Shown here piece after piece: positions 1-5,352 of a stretch of 6,339 bases of DNA (within the stretch, counting starts at the first letter, position 1; each line of letters begins with the position of its first letter). The position numbers and the translations under genes are program-made. Location: NCBI GenBank assembly GCA_938091275.1, contig CALKMY010000214.1, forward strand, positions 1 through 6,339, given 5' to 3'. The notes under the pieces are model-generated. The model was given only the letters and a program-made list of their open reading frames with translations, was not told the DNA's origin and made no database searches. The DNA is from Candidatus Nanopelagicales bacterium. Its GTDB lineage: Bacteria; Actinomycetota; Actinomycetes; S36-B12.

Positions 1-11
1 AGCGTGCCGAC

Positions 12-1028
12 ATGTCCGATGCCCCGTCGACGCTGCCCCTTCGCGCGTGGGTCGATGCATGGGACGACGCCAACCACACCTTCTACACACACCATGCGCC
101 CGAGCAGCATTTCCGCACATCCATCGACGCCGGTACGGCGATCGCCCGCCAAATCGCCGCGCTTCTTGCACCGGCACCTGAGCACCCGCGCCCAGCCACC
201 GACAGTTCGCTGCCTCGATGCATTGTCGACATCGGCAGTGGCTCAGGAGCCCTTCTCACCCAACTCGCGGCACTCGTCGACGACGAGGTCACCCTCATCG
301 GGGTGGATATGCGGCCACGACCCGATGACCTGCCCGCCACCATCCAGTGGCGCCAGGTGCGCGTGACCCACGACGTCGAGGACATCACCGGACGGGACGG
401 GCGCATCACAGGCCTGGTGATTGCGCACGAGTTTCTCGATGACGTGGCGTGCCCGGTGATCGAACTCGATGATGACCGCCGACCACGCATCGTTCAGGTC
501 GAGGCCGCCACCGGAGCCGAGGCGCTGGGTCCAGACCTCGCAGACCCCGCCGCCGAAGCTCTCCTGGGTGGGATATCGCCGGGCGAGGCACGTGCATGGC
601 TGGATCGCTGGTGGCCGGCAACGAAGCCGCTGGCACGTCGTGAGGTCGGCCTCCCACGTGATCTCCTGTGGCGCCGCCTTACCCGGATACTCGCCAGCGG
701 CCACGCAATCGCCATCGACTACGCCCATCGACTCGATGATCGGCGCTCGGGATTGTGGGACGGTGGAACGGTCAAGGGCTTCGTCGATGGAGCCCCCTGT
801 CGCCCGCGACCCGATGGCTCGGTCAACATCACGTCCCATGTGGCTCTCGATTCCTGTGCTTCCCCGCACGCCACGGTTCGCTCTCAATTCGATGTGCTGA
901 GTACCTCTGCGGCGGGGTCACGTTCGCTGGCGTCGTGGCCTCCCGATCTCGGATCGTTCGATTGGTTGATCGAGCCGTGCACGCCCACAAACGCCACCCC
1001 GGCACTGAGTGAAACGATGGTCGGGTGA
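12..1028 (+). CDS. MidA/NDUFAF7-family SAM-dependent methyltransferase
   Basis: Predicted class I SAM-dependent methyltransferase of the MidA/NDUFAF7 family (formerly DUF185), 338 residues. Seen in the sequence: an N-terminal FYTHHAPEQHFRTS segment (about 24-37) typical of actinobacterial members, a glycine-rich SAM motif I VDIGSGSG (72-79), an acidic strand end GVDM (97-100), a motif-IV-like AHEFLDDV (138-145), IDYAH (235-239) and NITSHVALD (272-280). Many family members have Asn-Glu-x-x-Asp at the motif-IV position; here Asn is His139. The known relative, mitochondrial NDUFAF7, symmetrically dimethylates an arginine of complex I subunit NDUFS2 (NuoD). The gene overlaps the downstream NuoD-like gene by 4 bp (GTGA), so the pair is probably co-translated, and that NuoD-like protein is the obvious candidate substrate (inference). 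The ATG at 12 fits the family N-terminus, but the frame stays open to the window edge and I see no clear ribosome binding site, so a slightly earlier start is possible. The promoter lies outside the window. Confidence 0.88.
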   Translation: MSDAPSTLPLRAWVDAWDDANHTFYTHHAPEQHFRTSIDAGTAIARQIAALLAPAPEHPRPATDSSLPRCIVDIGSGSGALLTQLAALVDDEVTLIGVDMRPRPDDLPATIQWRQVRVTHDVEDITGRDGRITGLVIAHEFLDDVACPVIELDDDRRPRIVQVEAATGAEALGPDLADPAAEALLGGISPGEARAWLDRWWPATKPLARREVGLPRDLLWRRLTRILASGHAIAIDYAHRLDDRRSGLWDGGTVKGFVDGAPCRPRPDGSVNITSHVALDSCASPHATVRSQFDVLSTSAAGSRSLASWPPDLGSFDWLIEPCTPTNATPALSETMVG

Positions 1029-2164
1029 CGGACAGCGATTCACTTCACGTCACGGCCGCCATCGGAATGGCCCGCTATCTCGGCTCGCCCGACGAGGATC
1101 GGATAGCTCTGGACCTCGGTGACTATCACCCGGGGAACCACGGCGGCCTGGAAATCGATCTCGACATCGACGCATCGGGGATGATCACCGGGGCCGAGGT
1201 GCGGCCAGGACTCATGCATCGCAGCGCGGAAAAGCTCTTCGAAGCGCGCGATTTCCGACAGATCATGATGTTGGCGAACCGACACGATTGGTTGTCCGGT
1301 GTGTCCTCAGAGCTCGGCGTGGCACTCGCCGTCGAGAAGGCCACCGGGATTGCTCCGCCGGCAAGGGCCACGTGGTCGCGCATGCTGCTCGCCGAGGCAG
1401 GTCGTATCGGCGCGAGTGCCCTGCTCCTCGGCGCCCATGGAGCGCCGGGTGCTTTGGCCCTTCGTGAGGCGTGGGTCGATTGGCAAGAACGAGCAACCGG
1501 CGGACGCGTTCATCCCATGATCAACCGGATCGGAGGGCTCGAACACGCGCTCCCCGAGTCCTCGCTTATTCAGATCATTGAGCTCGTTTCGCTTGCCCAG
1601 CAACACGCCACCTCGTGGAGGGAATACATCGACGAGTGCACGGACTTGCACGGATTGGCAAGACTCGACCACCAAACCGCGCGAACGTTCGCGTGCTCCG
1701 GCGCTGTCGGTCAGGCAAGCGGAGTGGATTGGGACATCCGACGAGACGACCCGTACCTCGCCTACAACGAGATCGATGTCGACTGGAGCACGCCTGTTCT
1801 CACGCACGGGGACGCTCACGCGCGCTACCAATCCCTCGTTGAATCCGTTCGTCTTAGCGCCACGGTCATCGGTGACTGCGTAACGAGGCTTCGCGACCTT
1901 GCCGATGATCCGTTCTCCGTGTCACTGCCCAAGACTTTGCGCAGCCCCGAGAGTGTCGTGCACGTGTGGACCCAGAATCCTTTGGGAATCGCCGGCTGGC
2001 TTCTGGTCAGCGATGGAGATGTCTATCCGGTTCGCTTGAAGGCGCGCACCCCCAGCTTCGCCCACCTGCAGGCCATGCAGTTCGCATTCGAGGGAGTGCC
2101 GGTTGCGTCGCTCTCCGCAGCGGTCGCCTCGTTCTTCTTCGTCACCGGTGACGCGGACCGATGA
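1025..2164 (+). CDS. NuoD-like protein (divergent NADH-quinone oxidoreductase 49 kDa subunit paralogue)
   Basis: Homologue of NuoD/NDUFS2, the quinone-site subunit of complex I related to the large subunit of NiFe hydrogenases; 379 residues, slightly shorter than usual NuoD (about 400-440). It starts with GTG, overlapping the methyltransferase stop (GTGA). Family landmarks in order: GDYHPGNHGG (32-41, usually GPQHPxxHG), LMHRSAEKLFE (63-73), RHDWLSG (86-92), LAVEKATGI (101-109), TGGRVHPMINRIGGL (158-172), ASGVDWDIRRDDPYLAYNE (231-249), HGDAHARY (261-268, usually GDxxxRY), and a C-terminal LKARTPSFAHLQA (338-350) ending GDADR. By my alignment His39 matches bovine NDUFS2 His59 and Arg66 matches Arg85, the residue NDUFAF7 methylates, but Trp89 replaces quinone-site Tyr108. 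The usual P-R/K-G-E before the last strand is replaced by NPLGIAGW (318-325). No other nuo gene is nearby. I recall a second NuoD annotated in Streptomyces that may be orthologous. Whether it joins complex I or acts alone cannot be read from sequence. Confidence 0.88.
   Translation: MTDSDSLHVTAAIGMARYLGSPDEDRIALDLGDYHPGNHGGLEIDLDIDASGMITGAEVRPGLMHRSAEKLFEARDFRQIMMLANRHDWLSGVSSELGVALAVEKATGIAPPARATWSRMLLAEAGRIGASALLLGAHGAPGALALREAWVDWQERATGGRVHPMINRIGGLEHALPESSLIQIIELVSLAQQHATSWREYIDECTDLHGLARLDHQTARTFACSGAVGQASGVDWDIRRDDPYLAYNEIDVDWSTPVLTHGDAHARYQSLVESVRLSATVIGDCVTRLRDLADDPFSVSLPKTLRSPESVVHVWTQNPLGIAGWLLVSDGDVYPVRLKARTPSFAHLQAMQFAFEGVPVASLSAAVASFFFVTGDADR
2140..2153. repeat. 14-bp perfect palindrome at the 3' end of the NuoD-like gene
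   Basis: The sequence CGTCACCGGTGACG is its own reverse complement. It lies inside the last codons of the NuoD-like gene (FFVTGDADR), about 10 bp before its stop and about 15 bp from the stop of the convergent gene. There is no U-run after it on either strand, so it is not a standard intrinsic terminator. It could be chance in a GC-rich coding sequence, a protein binding site, or a weak hairpin between two converging transcripts. Confidence 0.3.
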
Positions 2165-2167
2165 GAC

Positions 2168-2467
2168 CTATCCGTCTTGGTGTTCGCGGATGTATGTAGC
2201 GAAGCGAGCGCGCAGTAGGGCCTCGGTATCGGGGTCGAGATCACCGGACCCGAACATCTCTCGCACGGCCCGCACGGTCTCGATGAACGTGCCGCCGATG
2301 GCTCCGAGATCTCCCTGCTCTCCTTCGATCGCGACCATTCCCGGCATGTGCCCGAAAAGGTCCGTGAAGAAGCCGATATCCATCCGATGCTCGGCGACGC
2401 TGAACGCCTGATGGCGAAGCTCATCGAACGGCAGATCTTCTAGAGGCACGTCGGAGGTCTCGCTCAT
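2168..2467 (-). CDS. Small acidic protein of unknown function
   Basis: I do not recognise this 99-residue protein. It is acidic and probably mostly helical: an N-terminal Asp/Glu-rich segment (1-17), helix-like stretches LRHQAFSVAEHRMDIGFFTD (17-36), FIETVRAVREMFG (61-73) and TEALLRARFATYIREH (81-96), with a Gly-rich turn GDLGAIGG (52-59). I see no signal peptide, membrane segment, cysteine or metal-binding motif, so it is likely cytosolic. It is the last gene of the minus-strand run, 15 bp after the DUF3180 gene, and ends 3 bp from the stop of the convergent NuoD-like gene. The ATG at 2467 follows a pyrimidine-rich stretch with no Shine-Dalgarno sequence, so translation probably depends on ribosomes finishing the upstream gene. 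The uninterrupted frame, operon position and lack of any better frame on either strand support a real gene. A link to the folate genes is only positional. Confidence 0.75.
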   Translation of the reverse strand: MSETSDVPLEDLPFDELRHQAFSVAEHRMDIGFFTDLFGHMPGMVAIEGEQGDLGAIGGTFIETVRAVREMFGSGDLDPDTEALLRARFATYIREHQDG

Positions 2468-2482
2468 AGGGAGGACTGTAGG

Positions 2483-2965
2483 TCACTCATCGTCGTTGTC
2501 GGCACCCGACGGGAGCAGGCAGGATCTCTCGAGTCGCAACGATGCGGCGCTAGCGACGCCGGAACCACTGGCGGCCAGAACGGAAGCCCAGAAAGCTTGC
2601 GATGCCGCCGGTGTCGCGAGACCACCGGCCACCGTCGCAATGGCGATCCCGGAGTAGACGCCGGCGACAGCAGCACACACGCGGCACGCCGCCATAGTCA
2701 TCGCTGCTACCCGGGCCGCCACCAGTCCAGGAAGAGGATCGATCCCCGGGCGGGTCGTGGGGTCAATTCGCGCTTCCAACCGCGGACGAAGCACGGCCCC
2801 CCAGATAACGAAGGCGATGGCCAACAGCCATAGCGCAGAGCCGGCGAGGACAGGAACCGCGAGAGCGCGGCCGGTCAACCCTTCGACAACGACGACAAGG
2901 GACCACCCTCCGACCGCTCCGCAGATGGTCACCGCCAGAAGCAGACGCGCAGAGGTTGGCTTCAT
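2483..2965 (-). CDS. DUF3180 family membrane protein
   Basis: Actinobacterial integral membrane protein of the DUF3180 family, 160 residues; function unknown. Its start MKPTSARLLLAV, four predicted membrane segments (about 8-30, 36-59, 84-113 and 120-143), the central IDPLPGLVAARVAAM segment (75-89) and the C-terminal LERSCLLP followed by an acidic tail match my memory of the family, in which a Lys-Pro-Thr start and a conserved Asp-Pro-Leu segment before the third membrane span recur. The gene sits directly after folK with an ATGA overlap (2962-2965), as in M. tuberculosis Rv3606c-Rv3605c. GGGGA at 2973-2977, 7 nt before the ATG, can serve as ribosome binding site. The constant association with folate genes hints at a role near pterin metabolism or transport, but nothing in the sequence shows this. 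Confidence 0.87.
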   Translation of the reverse strand: MKPTSARLLLAVTICGAVGGWSLVVVVEGLTGRALAVPVLAGSALWLLAIAFVIWGAVLRPRLEARIDPTTRPGIDPLPGLVAARVAAMTMAACRVCAAVAGVYSGIAIATVAGGLATPAASQAFWASVLAASGSGVASAASLRLERSCLLPSGADNDDE

Positions 2966-3510
2966 GCTGATGTCCCCGGCGCCTGCTCGCCTGCTGTCAC
3001 CACGACGACCGACGAGGCCGATGGAATCCTTGAGCCGTCCTCGGCATCGTGCGGGAGGTGATCGATCAGATTCTTGATGCGACCATGGTTGGGAAGGGTT
3101 GCCTCCGGGTCAATCTCGTGCCACGGCACCAGCACGAACGCCCGTTCGTGTGCTCGCGGATGCGGAAGAGTGAGATCAGGATCGACCGAGATCATGTCGT
3201 CGACGGCGATGATGTCGAGGTCAATGGTTCGCGGGCCCCACCGAATGTCCCGGACCCGTCCGAACTTGTGCTCGATTTCCTGCAAGCCCGCCAGCACGCG
3301 GTCCGGATCGCGGTCACAGTGCATGACAACGACGGCGTTGATGTAGTCGTCTTGCTCCGGCCCTCCCACCGGTCGTGTTCGATACAGCGACGAGCGCTCG
3401 TCGACAACGACGTCGAAGGTCGCCTCGATCTCGTCGATGGCGCGCCGAACGATGGAGACGGAGTCCCCCATGTTCGAGCCGATCCCGATGATGTAGCGCA
3501 TCGACGTCAA
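2962..3510 (-). CDS. folK: 6-hydroxymethyl-7,8-dihydropterin pyrophosphokinase
   Basis: Cytosolic folate-pathway kinase that transfers pyrophosphate from ATP to 6-hydroxymethyl-7,8-dihydropterin, giving the FolP substrate. Numbered from the TTG start (182 residues): GSNMGD (11-16), YRTRPVGG (43-50), the pterin-side QDDYINAV (53-60), LQEIEHKFGR (76-85), the family signature RWGPRTIDLDI (90-100) with the two Mg-binding aspartates Asp97 and Asp99, and LPHPRAHERAFVLVPW (115-130). All key residues are present. A tail of about 25 residues after 155, rich in Ser, Val and Ala, extends beyond the usual core. The start is ambiguous. TTG at 3510 overlaps the folB stop (TTGA) and has GAGAG (3516-3520) 5 nt upstream. 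ATG at 3501 gives MRYIIGIGSN, closer to typical N-termini, but the same purine stretch is then about 14 nt away. The 3' end overlaps the DUF3180 gene by 4 bp. Confidence 0.96.
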   Translation of the reverse strand: MTSMRYIIGIGSNMGDSVSIVRRAIDEIEATFDVVVDERSSLYRTRPVGGPEQDDYINAVVVMHCDRDPDRVLAGLQEIEHKFGRVRDIRWGPRTIDLDIIAVDDMISVDPDLTLPHPRAHERAFVLVPWHEIDPEATLPNHGRIKNLIDHLPHDAEDGSRIPSASSVVVVTAGEQAPGTSA

Positions 3511-3869
3511 CGAAACTCTCGGCGAATCCGAACGACGACGTCACGAAACGGGACGGCTATCGGGGCTTCCGGCTTGTGCACCGCCACCTCCATGAAGGAA
3601 ATGCCGGGAAGATCTCGGCACGCATCGATAATCCGCTCGGCCACCGTTTCGATGAGATCGACGGGCTCTCCGGTGAGGACGGCATGGGCTCGCTCAGCAA
3701 CCACCGAGTAATCGACCGTGTCCGCGAGGCTGTCCCTACTACCCGCCCGATCGACACCCAGAATCAGGTCGACGCTGAAATCCTGACCCGCGACGCGCTC
3801 GGACTCGAGTACTCCGTGATTCCCACGACCGCTAATGCCGAAGATCTCGATGCGATCGACACCCGTCAC
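3507..3869 (-). CDS. folB: Dihydroneopterin aldolase
   Basis: Converts 7,8-dihydroneopterin to 6-hydroxymethyl-7,8-dihydropterin and glycolaldehyde, between FolE and FolK in folate synthesis; normally a cytosolic tetramer or octamer. At 120 residues it has the family's usual length. Visible hallmarks: IEIFGISGRGNHGVLESER (7-25), GQDFSVDL (28-35), TVDYSVVAE (51-59), LIETVAERI (72-80) and VAVHKPEAPI (95-104). By alignment with the Staphylococcus aureus enzyme, Glu24 corresponds to catalytic Glu22, and Lys99 is the active-site lysine. The start is GTG at 3869, backed by AGGTG 5 nt upstream and by the good fit of the N-terminus. It lies 18 bp after the folP stop and overlaps the start of folK by 4 bp if folK uses its TTG. 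Confidence 0.96.
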   Translation of the reverse strand: MTGVDRIEIFGISGRGNHGVLESERVAGQDFSVDLILGVDRAGSRDSLADTVDYSVVAERAHAVLTGEPVDLIETVAERIIDACRDLPGISFMEVAVHKPEAPIAVPFRDVVVRIRREFR

Positions 3870-3874
3870 CGTTT

Positions 3875-3879
3875 CACCT
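3875..3879 (-). promoter_or_regulatory. Ribosome binding site of folB
   Basis: AGGTG within TAGGTGA on the minus strand lies 5 nt before the GTG at 3869, in the 18-bp gap after the folP stop. It is the clearest Shine-Dalgarno sequence in the minus-strand run and decides in favour of this GTG start: no other start codon lies in frame within the gap. Confidence 0.65.
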
Positions 3880-3887
3880 ACCGATTC

Positions 3888-4733
3888 CTAATCCTCGAAC
3901 CTCAGTGCCCGAGCTACCAAGACAGCATCCACGGTGGCACGGACATCATGAACACGCAGCCCCCATATTCCCCCGAAAGCCAACAGCGCACTTAAGGCCG
4001 CCGAAGCGGTATCCCGTTCATCCACCTCTCGCGGGGCACCGTCCTTACCCGCCAACAGTGATCCAAGGAACCTCTTGCGAGAAGCTCCCACCAAGATCGG
4101 TGCCCCCGCACCGGCAAGGGCATCCACCGACCGGAGTAACTCCCAGTTGTGCTCTGCTTCTTTCGCGAAACCGATTCCCGGGTCGACGATGATCAACGTC
4201 GGATCCACCCCTTGGGCGGTCGCGATAACGATCTGCTCCTCGATCTCGCGACGCACCTCGCGCACGGTGTCGCGATACACGGCCTTGTCGTTCATGTCGA
4301 CCGAGTGACCACGCCAATGCATGAGCACATAGGGAACGGCAAGGTCCGCGACAACGGCGTGCATCTTCGGATCCGACCTACCGCCACTGACATCGTTGAC
4401 AATGCTGGCTCCACAATTGACCGCTTCGCGCGCCACGTCGGCACGCATCGTGTCGACACTGACGGTGACGCCGGCTTCGACAAGCCCGGCCACGACCGGC
4501 AGGACGCGGTTCATCTCGGTGTCGATCGCCACACGAGTGGCTCCCGGGCGCGTGGATTCCCCTCCTACATCCACAACATCGGCGCCCTCATCGACGAGGG
4601 ACAGTCCGTGCCGGATCGCCAGGTCGGTCGTCGAGTAGCGGCCTCCGTCGGAGAAGGAATCAGGCGTGACATTGACAACGCCCCACACCACCGGCATTCG
4701 AGGGTCCAGCCTGGATACCGGCAACGCCGACAC
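3888..4733 (-). CDS. folP: Dihydropteroate synthase
   Basis: Condenses 6-hydroxymethyl-7,8-dihydropterin pyrophosphate with p-aminobenzoate to dihydropteroate; this is the sulfonamide target. Numbered from GTG at 4733 (281 residues, a normal length): NVTPDSFSDGG (21-31, signature 1 and Mg/pyrophosphate site), GESTRPGA (58-65, signature 2 loop), VSVDT (91-95), NDVSGG (113-118), MHWRG (138-142), DPGIGFAK (184-191), GASRKRFLG (216-224) with active-site Lys220, and RVHDV (260-264). The TIM-barrel set is complete, with no sign of a resistance insertion in the signature loops. The frame is open back to an ATG at 4856, but that would run 121 bp into folE and adds sequence unlike any FolP. The GTG at 4733 begins 2 bp after the folE stop, with AGGG 10 nt upstream, and suits translational coupling. 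An ATG at 4697 (269 residues, five residues before GVVNVT) is a credible alternative. Confidence 0.95.
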   Translation of the reverse strand: MSALPVSRLDPRMPVVWGVVNVTPDSFSDGGRYSTTDLAIRHGLSLVDEGADVVDVGGESTRPGATRVAIDTEMNRVLPVVAGLVEAGVTVSVDTMRADVAREAVNCGASIVNDVSGGRSDPKMHAVVADLAVPYVLMHWRGHSVDMNDKAVYRDTVREVRREIEEQIVIATAQGVDPTLIIVDPGIGFAKEAEHNWELLRSVDALAGAGAPILVGASRKRFLGSLLAGKDGAPREVDERDTASAALSALLAFGGIWGLRVHDVRATVDAVLVARALRFED

Positions 4734-4735
4734 AA

Positions 4736-5344
4736 CTACCGTGCCCTGATCAGCGCCATCGCCTCGGCGCGCGTCGCCGCGTTCAACAGAGTGCCTCGCA
4801 TGGCACTCGTGACCGTCATCGATCCAGCTTTGCGTACTCCGCGAACGGACATGCACGTGTGCTCGGCTTCGACAACGACGATCGCTCCCCGCGGCTGAAG
4901 GATCCGTACGATCGCATCAGCGATCTGGGTGGTGAGACGCTCTTGCACCTGAGGGCGGCGTGCGAAAACATCGACAAGGCGCGCCAGTTTCGACAGGCCG
5001 GTGATCTGACCGGACGCGTTGGGGATGTAGCCGACGTGGGCGACTCCGTAAAACGGCAGCAAATGGTGTTCGCAGGTGCTGTAGAGCTGGATGTCTTTGA
5101 CGATCACGAGTTCCTCGTGCCCCACATCGAAGACCGTCGTCAAGACGTCTTCGGGATCTTGTCGCAACCCACCGAACATCTCTGCGTAACTTCGAGCCAC
5201 ACGCTCCGGGGTTTCGCGCAGTCCATCGCGGTCAGGGTCTTCTCCTATGGCGATCAGCAGTTGACGGATCGCGGCGGCGACAGCGTCAGCGTCGTACTCC
5301 CCTGCCGCGGCACCAGAGTCGGTGCCCACTGGATCGATGGCCAT
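4736..5344 (-). CDS. folE: GTP cyclohydrolase I
   Basis: Type I (zinc-dependent) GTP cyclohydrolase, the first committed step of folate synthesis, making 7,8-dihydroneopterin triphosphate from GTP; a cytosolic homodecamer in known members. At 202 residues it has the standard size. Seen: DRDGLRETPERVARSYAEMF (38-57), QLYSTCEHHLLPFYG (86-100) with zinc ligands Cys91 and His94 and catalytic His93, HVGYIP (103-108), GLSKLARLVDVFARRPQVQE (116-135), and EHTCMSVRGVRK (161-172) with His162 and the third zinc ligand Cys164 (equivalents of E. coli Cys110, His112, His113, His179 and Cys181). The first 18 residues are variable and acidic. The ATG at 5344 lies 8 bp after the ftsH stop without a strong Shine-Dalgarno sequence, so coupling to ftsH translation is likely. 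The folP start follows its stop by 2 bp. Confidence 0.97.
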   Translation of the reverse strand: MAIDPVGTDSGAAAGEYDADAVAAAIRQLLIAIGEDPDRDGLRETPERVARSYAEMFGGLRQDPEDVLTTVFDVGHEELVIVKDIQLYSTCEHHLLPFYGVAHVGYIPNASGQITGLSKLARLVDVFARRPQVQERLTTQIADAIVRILQPRGAIVVVEAEHTCMSVRGVRKAGSMTVTSAMRGTLLNAATRAEAMALIRAR

Positions 5345-5352
5345 GCGTCAAT

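Noticed and set aside
243..887. Open frame of 214 codons on the minus strand within the methyltransferase gene
   Set aside because: The plus-strand frame carries the complete series of methyltransferase motifs. The minus-strand frame has none.
2483..2965. Possible HPPK-linked transporter assignment for the four-segment membrane protein
   Set aside because: Association with folK is positional only. No transporter motif is visible, so it is left as DUF3180 of unknown function.
3049..3711. Open frame of 220 codons on the plus strand antisense to folK and folB
   Set aside because: It lies wholly opposite well-supported folK and folB. Its Asp/Val-rich, repeat-like look is the complementary reading of those genes.
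4149..4898. Long open frame (249 codons) on the plus strand antisense to folP and the folE 3' end
   Set aside because: It mirrors two unmistakable enzymes on the other strand, shows no recognisable domain, and its composition is that expected from the complement of GC-rich coding sequence.
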